Shown here piece by piece: positions 35,435 through 47,100 of a stretch of DNA of 64,000 nucleotides. The translations under genes were made by a program, and so were the position numbers. Where the stretch lies: contig NC_080560.1 in assembly GCF_030253575.1 (NCBI RefSeq), positions 13,740,001 through 13,804,000 of the forward strand. Reading direction: 5' to 3'. The stretch comes from Rhododendron vialii. Taxonomy: Eukaryota > Streptophyta > Magnoliopsida > Ericales > Ericaceae. The number at the start of each line of letters is the position of its first letter. The first letter of the stretch is position 1. Under the pieces are notes generated by a model that saw only the letters and a list, made by a program, of their open reading frames with translations, searched no databases and was not told the origin of the DNA.

Positions 35435-36146
35435 TTTCAGTTCAGTCTTTTTTCCCTCCTCTGTGGAATTGTTTTCTGTGATGAAATTCTTCGACAAGAG
35501 AAATCTCTATGTAGTCTGTTTCTGCAGGAGAGACGGAGATGAAAAGGAAGGTAAGAGCAATGCACCACACTGTATTAGCCAAAAGGAAGTATAATCGCCT
35601 TATGACTTTTTTGAAATCATATATGCCCTACATATTCCCTATAAGCAACACTGCACCTATTATTGCTAAATTTGTCCGATCGGTTCAATAAAATCTTCAG
35701 TTTTTTCATTTATGACTAATCTTTCTAGTACGTAATGGAATCATATTATCAATTTTTTTTCTTCGTCTTCTTTCTTTGAAAATTTTTGAATTTAGCTTTT
35801 TGCAATTGGAGCTGCTTTTGTACTTTCATTGTATACCCTTTATAAAGTAATGATATCTGCAATTTGGTCCCTAGAAGAGATGAAGCGCACGTGAAAATCT
35901 TTGAGAGCAACCTTGTCACGGACAAAATGAAAATCGATCTCCACATGCTTGGAGCGAGCATGGAAAACCGGGTTGGCAGTAAGATAGATGGCTCCGATAT
36001 TGTCGCACCAAAGAGACGGGGCAGTTGGAAGCGAAATGCCGAGCTCAAACAATTAAGACTGTAGCCATGACAACTCGGCAGCCGCATCGGCTAGAGCTTT
36101 GTACTCAGACTCAGTGGATGAACGAGCCACAATGCGTTGTTTACGG
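33643..36146. repeat. Direct-repeat segment D2 (2504 bp)
   Basis: Second copy of the NB-LRR/copia segment, exactly 7987 bp from D1 and without indels. It has the D4-type bases at 33652, 33808 and 33878 and the D1-type bases from 34210 onward, so it is a mosaic. Private SNP near 34092 (CTTCTTCT for CTTCCTCT). Confidence 0.95.
35837..36146 (-). pseudogene. Copia RNase H fragment, D2
   Basis: Same reading and same internal stop as the fragment at 27850-28159; cut at 36146 by hAT copy 2. Confidence 0.92.
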
Positions 36147-39100
36147 CATAGTTTTAAATATCGGCCGATACGGTACGTATCGGCCGATTCATACCGGAAT
36201 TTTCGACTCCCGATTCGGATATAGGCCGATATATCGGTGAGATTGAAATTCACAGGCGTATCGGCCGGTTCCCGATACGTATCGGTCTGTAACCGATATT
36301 TGGACCGGTACGGCCGATACGGCCGATACGTATCGGTTCTGAAAAAAAAAAAAAAAAACAGAAAAACCAAAAAACAGAGCTCCTTCCACACACAAAGCAT
36401 CAAACCATCAATTCCTTCCACTTTTCACAGCTTTTTTCCTAAAATTTTGGATCTTGTCTTGGAAAATAAGTAAATAACACAACAATCTGATCATTACCTG
36501 CCGTTGGCTTTCTTATCTTCTCTTCTATCTTCATTCTTTCACAAATTTCTTTCTTCAACAAGTCACTCTTCAACATATTTCAAGAAAGGAAAAAAATTCC
36601 AAAAAAATAGTTTAAGATTCTTGAGAAATGGATGATATTGATTGCTGATGCAGAGCATTTGGAGCTGAACTGCTGATTTGGTGAAGTAAACGGAAAGAGG
36701 AGAAGAAAGGAATGGTTGTAGATTGAACTTTGAAGGTATTTGTTTCCCCTGATGCTTTGATTTGGGGTTTTTTTTTTGTTTGGGGGGGTGGCGAGAGGAG
36801 TTCTCTTTGAAAGGGAAAGAATATTTATACATTGGCAATTTTTTGTTTTCTTCTCATTATTAAGATTTTGTTAGTTTTATATTTTTTTTGGTAATTACTA
36901 ATTAATGATTTTTGACATTACTTGTTTTTCATAGGTTAATCATCAAATTAAATGTCGCGTGGACGTGGTGCAGGTAGTAGTGGTACTGGGTTTGATCCAA
37001 ATACTCCTAGTGATGATATTGGGTGGAAGTTTGGAAAAATGGTTGAAAACAACAGAAGTAGATCACAATGCATTTTCTGTGGGAAAATTGTGAGTGGTGG
37101 TATAACTAGGTTGAAAGAACATTTAGCACACAAAAAAGGAAAAGTGTCCTCATGTCCTAGTGTTAGTGGTGAAGTTCGGGAGTTAATGATGAAACATTTG
37201 AAAGACAATAACAAAAAACAAGAAGATAAAAGAAAAAGACATGAGGAATTGAAGGAACAAATAAGAGCTACTCAATGTGACGAGGAATTTGAGTATCCGG
37301 CATTTAACAATGATAGTGATGACTCAGATCCAGAAATGACCATAGCACGACAAGAAAGCGTAAGAATGCAATATGAACACGAGGAGAGACAAAGATTTCA
37401 AAACAGAACAGGGCGTAGATATCATGTAGGAGGAAGTAGTGGGGCTGGACGTAGCGGCAATCATGATATTGGGCCTCCTCCTGGTTTTTCTAAACGATGT
37501 TCTAGTGTTCACGAGACTAACACAAAAAAGCAATGGTCCAGTTTAACAACACCAGAAGCACGATTGGCAGAAATAGAGGTTGATCTTCATCGGAGTAAAG
37601 GGAAGAAACAATCGAAATTGTCTAGTCGATTCATGAAGGCAGCAAAGCAAAAATTGGGAAGGGCAGTTAGCCAATTTGTGCTATATACATGGTTGCCATC
37701 AAACATGGTAAATTCTCCATGGCTTGAACCAATGCTTGATGTTGCTAGAGAGGTTGGGAAAGGAACAAAACTTCCAAGTTCATACGAGGTGAGTCTCACA
37801 GTTAAAGCTTACAAACATTTCTTCTAGTGTTTATGCTATTGCTATTTGGAAAATAACATTAAGCATGCATTACATTCTGTTTTATATTTTGCTTTATTTT
37901 TGGTTATTAATTGTAGGTGGCTGAAGTTTATTTGCCTAAAGAATACGAGGCCATACAAAAATGGATAGGATCTTTGAAGACTACTTGGGAGGAGAGAGGT
38001 GTTAGCATTATGTGTGATGGATGGTCAGGACCTAGAAGGAGGCATCTCGTTAATTTTCTTGTGTATAGCAATCGTGGAACAGTTTTTCACAAGTCTATTG
38101 ATGCAACAGATGTACTTAGCAGAACAGCGGATTACTACTTCGGCCTCATGGATAAGGTAGTGGAAGAAATTGGGGAGCAATATATTGTCCAAATTATAAC
38201 GGACAACGAAGCTGCTATGAAGGCGGCTGGTAAGAAACTTATGGAAAAGAGGCCCCATTTGTATTGGACCGCATGCACCGCTCATTGCATTGATTTAATT
38301 TTGGAGGACATTGGTGAGAAAAAGAATGTGAAAGCGGTGTTGGAAAAGGCAAAGAAAGTCACGCGTTTTATTTATAATTATGATTGGGTCGTTAATTACA
38401 TGAAAAATTACACCGATGGAAGAGATTTGTTACGGCCTGTCATCACACGCTTTGCCACCAATTTTATTACTTTGGAGAGTTTGGTTAGATACAAGATTGG
38501 TTTGAAAGATATGTTCAATTCTACTGAATGGAAAGCTACTAGATATGCTAGAATGCAAGGGGCGAAAGAAGTTAAAGATATCCTTGAATCTAAGGATTTT
38601 TGGGCAAAAGCTGCAGATATACTAAAAATACAAGAACCGCTGGTAAAGGTACTTAGGCTTGTGGACGGGGATCGAAAACCCACGATGGGGTTTATATACG
38701 AAGCCATGGACAGGGCTAAGATGGCAATACAAAATAATTGTCGTTATTATACCGAGTATTGGAGAATTATCGACCGTCGATGGGCTATTCAGTTACATAC
38801 GGATTTGCATGCAGCAGGTAAATATTTTACATTTTTATGATGAATTAAAATATTAGTATTTAGTCCTAGTTCTTTTGAGAAAAATCTGAGCAACAAGTGA
38901 TTTGGCTCCGTTCCGAAAAAAAAAATAAATATTTATTTTTTAAGAAAGTATTCTAAAACAAGGCGTAACAAGTGATATGTTATGTCACCATCAATTTTTA
39001 GAACTTGTACTGTGTTTTCTCCGAGCAACAAGTGCCCAGGCGACTCCGAATTCATATTTAGTGGGGTCAACCGGTCAACTGAACACAGTGAACAAACTGT

Positions 39101-41629
39101 TGAACCCGTACATGCACATACCAATTGTGTCTTGCACGTGAAAATCCCCAGGTAAAGGTACAAGTAGCCTTTTAGGCTATAAAGCTATGAAAACCTATTT
39201 GACTTTCTTAATACTTTATAGTACTATTTTATTATTTATTTTTATTCACTAGGAGACAGTACCAAATATGGTAGGATGTTTACCCCTTTTTCCGTGCTCA
39301 AAGTTTTACCAATTTGACTTCACCAAATAAAAAAGAGAGGAAAATAGGGAGGCTCAGTGATGAAGCGGTGCCCACTGCCCAGTGATGCCGTTCGGATTTC
39401 TAGAATGGCATTGGCGGGCAATTCAATTTGATTTTACCAAATATCATTGCATTTTATGTTCTCCTAGTCTCCTAATGATATTGCCATAAATTGGCGGGCA
39501 ATTCAATTTTGTATTTGGAGCAAAACCACTCCATTGTTAAAGGGATGCACTGCTTGAGGTGCCAAAATTGCCGACTCCAATTTTATAATTTGTCTTTTCA
39601 ACTCACTAATGATTTTTCAGTCATGGACTTTTTTAGTTGTTGCTAAATTGACAATTGCAATGTAAAAGGACATATTTGAAAATTTATTTCATTGTTTAAC
39701 TTTCTTATGGGCTCAATAAATAAATGCAGGTTATTTTCTAAATCCAATATATCAATACGGTGGCAACTTGTCTAATCATAGGGAGGTCATGGATGGAGTT
39801 AGAAAAGTAATTATGAGATTACTGCCAGATCTAAATGAGCAAGTGGAAGCCATCAACCAAGTAAGTTGTTGATTTACAGTTCTTACTTCTTATGCCAATA
39901 TATTGCTCATTAATTTAGATTTGTGATAAAAATATATTATGATGTGCAGATTTCGGTATTTCGAAATAAAGAAGATTCTTTTGGAACAACAGTGGCCCAA
40001 GTAGCAGTTCAAGCAACTAATCCTGGTAATTATTTAAGTGACACACTTTTTTAATTTACCATCTTCTTTTATATTATAGTCCAATAAAATACATCATCGT
40101 GAGTCTAGTATTTCTAATTTTTTTGTTATGTAGCTGAATGGTGTCCATTATGGCGTATCTGTCCCCCAACTTCAAAAAGTTGCTGTGAAAGTATTGAGTC
40201 AAACCACTTCTTCAAATTGTGAGCGAAACTGGAGTACCTTTAGCCTTATACACACAAAGACAAGGAATCGATTAAAATATCAAAAATTAAACAAGATTGT
40301 CTATGTGTACTACAATATGAGGCTAAAGATTAGGCATGCGACTAGAAGAAGTGATGAGGAGAGAGATGATCATTTTAATCCCATTAATCTTGATTACATC
40401 TTTGACGAGGATGATCCATTAGCTGAATGGTTGCAAGAGGAAGAGCACGCAATATTGGATGATGTAGACAATTCAGAATGGTTGGATACAGGTGATACGC
40501 AGAATCCCCAAAATGTAGACCTATCTGAAAACAGTTCAAGTGGAGGTCGTGGTTTGAGTCCGTCTGGTAGTGGCAGTGGGGATGATGATGGTCCTAATGG
40601 TTGGGAAACACAAGATAATATAGTGAATCGCACTACTTATCATGAGGAGGATGGTGGAATTAGGGATTCTACACAACAACGACGACACTCTGTATCATCT
40701 GATGATGGGGGATTGAATAGGATTAGATGTTCACGTCCTATTAGTGACATTTATACTAATCCTAATCTCAGAGACCAATTTGGACAGCTTGAAGTTGGGC
40801 AAGATCATGGGAGAGCACATCATTGGCAGCAAAGACCCATATATCCATATTATCCCCCTCAAGAACAGCAATCTTATTTTAATCAACCAGAACCACCATT
40901 TATGGGGATAGGATATCCACATCGATCTCACCAGCATTCATACAGTGGGAGCTCTTCATATGGTAGTAATCCTACGGTCAGAGAACCATCAACACATGGG
41001 TATTCACAACAACAATCCGATAGTAGCGGCACCACCAATAATTTTGAGCACTGTAATTTCACCAACAACTTCTACGGATACGTATTTGGAGCTGCTGGGC
41101 AAAATAGTCATGGTGATGATCAATTTAATGAGGAATATGTAGATCCTGCAGTACCTCCACGTCATTCATTCTGGCATTGAAGTTGTATTAGCAAAATTAT
41201 GTATGACTTAAAAGCTATGAGCTTGAAACTAGTTGTGGCTAGCGCTTATGTAATGTAAAACCTCTATGGTGTGTTTATTTTAATGTTTTCATCTTATTTT
41301 TGCTATTTATGTCAATTATATCGAAACTTATAATGTTGCATTTTTCTCATATTTGTAAAATCTTATTGACTTGCGAGTTTTGATAAATTATCGGATATTT
41401 CACATGAAGAGAATGGGCTATTACATGTCTTAAATTAATTAAAATGTGATAATTTAAGCCAATGTTTGGGGTAAAAGTATATTTTTCAAGTTTTATACAT
41501 GTTGCTGATGATTTTTAAAAATTCACGACCGCGACACCCGATTCCAGCGACGTATCACCGATATGTCCCGATACCGATATACCGCGACCGATACCGCGAC
41601 GGCGACCGATACCGCGATTTAAAACTATG
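36147..41629 (+). mobile_element. hAT transposon copy 2, 5483 bp
   Basis: Same ends, subterminal repeats, flanks and length as copy 1. I saw one difference from copy 1 (CAAGAACAGC for CAAGAACAAC near 40868) and none unique to this copy. Confidence 0.93.
36952..41180 (+). pseudogene. hAT transposase with frameshift, copy 2
   Basis: Exons by offset: 36952-37788, 37917-38817, 39730-39860, 39950-40025, 40134-41180. Same domains and the same broken AEW/YG junction at the start of exon 5 as copy 1, so the defect predates the amplification. Confidence 0.82.
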
Positions 41630-43421
41630 CCTCCAACTGGCAATGTTCCAGACATAACATTCCAAGGCTTGATAATTTTGCGAGCGATGATGGTAGTTTC
41701 TGCAAACTCATTCGACATAAAATTAACACTGTAAGTTGCTTCATCCCACTAAAAAAATTGTCTGGAACTTTAAGATATGAAAATTTGCTATTGATGAACA
41801 TCAAGGTGTGGAGTTGCGGACATGTCAACTCATTCGGAAGCCCTTTAATTTTTTCAGCTCTTAACGAGATTGCTGAGTACCGAGGCCCATTAATAGGATT
41901 ACGAGGCCATCGAACAGCACCATGATCGATAAGAAATGCTTCTTCCTTGCGTGCGATTGAGATGCCAACATCTCTTATGACATCATGTATCCTTACAACA
42001 TTTTCATCATTGTCATTTAACAGCAGAGAAGCAGATTTGAGGGAACCAACCAGGGTACGTACAGCATCTCTTGCTTCCTCTAGCGTACGCGGGTTTTGAG
42101 AGAGCAAACACCTCGTTAAGCAATGTCTCGCCAAGTCATCGATTGAAGTCTCAACATCTTTAGGATACAAACAACATAGCAAGAAACAAGATTTTGCATC
42201 CGAGGACCACAACATATCGTAGCTCAACTTTAAAGAAGCCAAAACACTTGGGTTAATGCCCTCAATGTTCGTGATCATGTGCCTCTCAAGGTTATCCAGT
42301 GCATTTTTCCATGCATGATCTGGCTTACCTTTTAACGCTGCTCCAAGTGCATTTATGGCAACTGGCAAACCTTTACATTTTTTGCACACTTCACACGCTA
42401 GATAATATATTTCTGGCCGAGACTCATCAATAGAATTTCCCGTTAGTTTCTTGAATAGGGTCCATGCTTCTGGCATCGGTAGTTCTGCAATTGGGAAACT
42501 TCTATCGACTTTCATTCTAGTTAACAAATTTTCATTTCGAGATGTTAGCAAAACTTTGCAGCCTGTCGTCGACCCATTTACGAGAGGAATACCAATAGCT
42601 TTAATGTCCACCTCTTCCCAAATATCGTCCAATATGACGAGATATTTCTCCCCGTTGATGAATTTATTCCACAACTTAGTTGCTCTTCCTTTTTCAGCAC
42701 TTGTGGCATCCAATTCAATATCCAATCTGTCAGCTAATTTTGATTGTATTTCCTTCACATTGAGATCCTTAGAGACAACTGCTAGTGGGACTTGCTTAAA
42801 AGTTCCATCGTGTCGCATTTTCTTGCCCACCTCCTCAACTAACGTGGTCTTACCGACGCCTCCTAACCCGTGTACACCAATAACATTAACACTGGGATCT
42901 TTTAATGCATCCACGATATCCTTGAAGACCGGTGCTCTAGAGTCCAAGTTAATGTAATTCTTGTTGGATGGGAACTCAAGTTCTGAAGGAGACGGCCTAG
43001 CGTGTGAAATTTCATCAAAATGGCTATCTTGAGTGAGTTTTTGGACACCCGCTATCTTCTCTTCGGCTTGTTTGCTCAGTCTGTAACGCCGCTTGATGTT
43101 AGGACATGAGCACGCAAGGCAACTCATGTTTCCCGTACCACTGCTCTGCCCCACAAGTTCCTGAACATCACGTGTCATCCTGTTCACCTCCGTGCGCCAA
43201 TGCAAAACAGCATTATAAACCTCTTCACCGCGTTGATTGGCCACACAAACGTTTTCTTCAATTATTTCGCTACGATCTTTAAGACTTCCCATTTCAGCTT
43301 GCAGATTTTCGAGGTTTGTCTTGTAGTGAATAACATATTTCCCTGCCTTGATTGCTGCTTTGACCGCTTCATCAAAGGCCAGACATCCCAACTTCTCAAT
43401 TATGCCTTGAGGAGTACACAT
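41625..43421 (-). CDS. Truncated CC-NB-ARC protein, 598 aa, copy D3
   Basis: Protein identical to the D2 copy as far as I can read: open from MCTPQG to EHCQLEA, all NB-ARC motifs intact, no LRRs, stop supplied by the end of hAT copy 2 (41625-41627). The upstream region is the same as in D1, so promoter activity, if any, should be shared. Its transcription runs head-on towards the hAT transposase gene on the other strand. Confidence 0.8.
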   Translation of the reverse strand: MCTPQGIIEKLGCLAFDEAVKAAIKAGKYVIHYKTNLENLQAEMGSLKDRSEIIEENVCVANQRGEEVYNAVLHWRTEVNRMTRDVQELVGQSSGTGNMSCLACSCPNIKRRYRLSKQAEEKIAGVQKLTQDSHFDEISHARPSPSELEFPSNKNYINLDSRAPVFKDIVDALKDPSVNVIGVHGLGGVGKTTLVEEVGKKMRHDGTFKQVPLAVVSKDLNVKEIQSKLADRLDIELDATSAEKGRATKLWNKFINGEKYLVILDDIWEEVDIKAIGIPLVNGSTTGCKVLLTSRNENLLTRMKVDRSFPIAELPMPEAWTLFKKLTGNSIDESRPEIYYLACEVCKKCKGLPVAINALGAALKGKPDHAWKNALDNLERHMITNIEGINPSVLASLKLSYDMLWSSDAKSCFLLCCLYPKDVETSIDDLARHCLTRCLLSQNPRTLEEARDAVRTLVGSLKSASLLLNDNDENVVRIHDVIRDVGISIARKEEAFLIDHGAVRWPRNPINGPRYSAISLRAEKIKGLPNELTCPQLHTLMFINSKFSYLKVPDNFFSGMKQLTVLILCRMSLQKLPSSLAKLSSLGMLCLEHCQLEA

Positions 43422-44133
43422 TTTCAGTTCAGTCTTTTTTCCCTCCTCTGTGGAATTGTTTTCTGTGATGAAATTCTTCGACAAGAGAAATCTCTATGTA
43501 GTCTGTTTCTGCAGGAGAGACGGAGATGAAAAGGAAGGTAAGAGCAATGCACCACACTGTATTAGCCAAAAGGAAGTATAATCGCCTTATGACTTTTTTG
43601 AAATCATATATGCCCTACATATTCCCTATAAGCAACACTGCACCTATTATTGCTAAATTTGTCCGATCGGTTCAATAAAATCTTCAGTTTTTTCATTTAT
43701 GACTAATCTTTCTAGTACGTAATGGAATCATATTATCAATTTTTTTTCTTCGTCTTCTTTCTTTGAAAATTTTTGAATTTAGCTTTTTGCAATTGGAGCT
43801 GCTTTTGTACTTTCATTGTATACCCTTTATAAAGTAATGATATCTGCAATTTGGTCCCTAGAAGAGATGAAGCGCACGTGAAAATCTTTGAGAGCAACCT
43901 TGTCACGGACAAAATGAAAATCGATCTCCACATGCTTGGAGCGAGCATGGAAAACCGGGTTGGCAGTAAGATAGATGGCTCCGATATTGTCGCACCAAAG
44001 AGACGGGGCAGTTGGAAGCGAAATGCCGAGCTCAAACAATTAAGACTGTAGCCATGACAACTCGGCAGCCGCATCGGCTAGAGCTTTGTACTCAGACTCA
44101 GTGGATGAACGAGCCACAATGCGTTGTTTACGG
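41630..44133. repeat. Direct-repeat segment D3 (2504 bp)
   Basis: Third copy, same length. Same mosaic SNP pattern as D2 (D4-like at the three left sites, D1-like to the right), without D2's private SNP. Confidence 0.95.
43824..44133 (-). pseudogene. Copia RNase H fragment, D3
   Basis: Same as 27850-28159; cut at 44133 by hAT copy 3. Confidence 0.92.
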
Positions 44134-47100
44134 CATAGTTTTAAATATCGGCCGATACGGTACGTATCGGCCGATTCATACCGGAATTTTCGACTCCCGA
44201 TTCGGATATAGGCCGATATATCGGTGAGATTGAAATTCACAGGCGTATCGGCCGGTTCCCGATACGTATCGGTCTGTAACCGATATTTGGACCGGTACGG
44301 CCGATACGGCCGATACGTATCGGTTCTGAAAAAAAAAAAAAAAAACAGAAAAACCAAAAAACAGAGCTCCTTCCACACACAAAGCATCAAACCATCAATT
44401 CCTTCCACTTTTCACAGCTTTTTTCCTAAAATTTTGGATCTTGTCTTGGAAAATAAGTAAATAACACAACAATCTGATCATTACCTGCCGTTGGCTTTCT
44501 TATCTTCTCTTCTATCTTCATTCTTTCACAAATTTCTTTCTTCAACAAGTCACTCTTCAACATATTTCAAGAAAGGAAAAAAATTCCAAAAAAATAGTTT
44601 AAGATTCTTGAGAAATGGATGATATTGATTGCTGATGCAGAGCATTTGGAGCTGAACTGCTGATTTGGTGAAGTAAACGGAAAGAGGAGAAGAAAGGAAT
44701 GGTTGTAGATTGAACTTTGAAGGTATTTGTTTCCCCTGATGCTTTGATTTGGGGTTTTTTTTTTGTTTGGGGGGGTGGCGAGAGGAGTTCTCTTTGAAAG
44801 GGAAAGAATATTTATACATTGGCAATTTTTTGTTTTCTTCTCATTATTAAGATTTTGTTAGTTTTATATTTTTTTTGGTAATTACTAATTAATGATTTTT
44901 GACATTACTTGTTTTTCATAGGTTAATCATCAAATTAAATGTCGCGTGGACGTGGTGCAGGTAGTAGTGGTACTGGGTTTGATCCAAATACTCCTAGTGA
45001 TGATATTGGGTGGAAGTTTGGAAAAATGGTTGAAAACAACAGAAGTAGATCACAATGCATTTTCTGTGGGAAAATTGTGAGTGGTGGTATAACTAGGTTG
45101 AAAGAACATTTAGCACACAAAAAAGGAAAAGTGTCCTCATGTCCTAGTGTTAGTGGTGAAGTTCGGGAGTTAATGATGAAACATTTGAAAGACAATAACA
45201 AAAAACAAGAAGATAAAAGAAAAAGACATGAGGAATTGAAGGAACAAATAAGAGCTACTCAATGTGACGAGGAATTTGAGTATCCGGCATTTAACAATGA
45301 TAGTGATGACTCAGATCCAGAAATGACCATAGCACGACAAGAAAGCGTAAGAATGCAATATGAACACGAGGAGAGACAAAGATTTCAAAACAGAACAGGG
45401 CGTAGATATCATGTAGGAGGAAGTAGTGGGGCTGGACGTAGCGGCAATCATGATATTGGGCCTCCTCCTGGTTTTTCTAAACGATGTTCTAGTGTTCACG
45501 AGACTAACACAAAAAAGCAATGGTCCAGTTTAACAACACCAGAAGCACGATTGGCAGAAATAGAGGTTGATCTTCATCGGAGTAAAGGGAAGAAACAATC
45601 GAAATTGTCTAGTCGATTCATGAAGGCAGCAAAGCAAAAATTGGGAAGGGCAGTTAGCCAATTTGTGCTATATACATGGTTGCCATCAAACATGGTAAAT
45701 TCTCCATGGCTTGAACCAATGCTTGATGTTGCTAGAGAGGTTGGGAAAGGAACAAAACTTCCAAGTTCATACGAGGTGAGTCTCACAGTTAAAGCTTACA
45801 AACATTTCTTCTAGTGTTTATGCTATTGCTATTTGGAAAATAACATTAAGCATGCATTACATTCTGTTTTATATTTTGCTTTATTTTTGGTTATTAATTG
45901 TAGGTGGCTGAAGTTTATTTGCCTAAAGAATACGAGGCCATACAAAAATGGATAGGATCTTTGAAGACTACTTGGGAGGAGAGAGGTGTTAGCATTATGT
46001 GTGATGGATGGTCAGGACCTAGAAGGAGGCATCTCGTTAATTTTCTTGTGTATAGCAATCGTGGAACAGTTTTTCACAAGTCTATTGATGCAACAGATGT
46101 ACTTAGCAGAACAGCGGATTACTACTTCGGCCTCATGGATAAGGTAGTGGAAGAAATTGGGGAGCAATATATTGTCCAAATTATAACGGACAACGAAGCT
46201 GCTATGAAGGCGGCTGGTAAGAAACTTATGGAAAAAAGGCCCCATTTGTATTGGACCGCATGCACCGCTCATTGCATTGATTTAATTTTGGAGGACATTG
46301 GTGAGAAAAAGAATGTGAAAGCGGTGTTGGAAAAGGCAAAGAAAGTCACGCGTTTTATTTATAATTATGATTGGGTCGTTAATTACATGAAAAATTACAC
46401 CGATGGAAGAGATTTGTTACGGCCTGTCATCACACGCTTTGCCACCAATTTTATTACTTTGGAGAGTTTGGTTAGATACAAGATTGGTTTGAAAGATATG
46501 TTCAATTCTACTGAATGGAAAGCTACTAGATATGCTAGAATGCAAGGGGCGAAAGAAGTTAAAGATATCCTTGAATCTAAGGATTTTTGGGCAAAAGCTG
46601 CAGATATACTAAAAATACAAGAACCGCTGGTAAAGGTACTTAGGCTTGTGGACGGGGATCGAAAACCCACGATGGGGTTTATATACGAAGCCATGGACAG
46701 GGCTAAGATGGCAATACAAAATAATTGTCGTTATTATACCGAGTATTGGAGAATTATCGACCGTCGATGGGCTATTCAGTTACATACGGATTTGCATGCA
46801 GCAGGTAAATATTTTACATTTTTATGATGAATTAAAATATTAGTATTTAGTCCTAGTTCTTTTGAGAAAAATCTGAGCAACAAGTGATTTGGCTCCGTTC
46901 CGAAAAAAAAAATAAATATTTATTTTTTAAGAAAGTATTCTAAAACAAGGCGTAACAAGTGATATGTTATGTCACCATCAATTTTTAGAACTTGTACTGT
47001 GTTTTCTCCGAGCAACAAGTGCCCAGGCGACTCCGAATTCATATTTAGTGGGGTCAACCGGTCAACTGAACACAGTGAACAAACTGTTGAACCCGTACAT

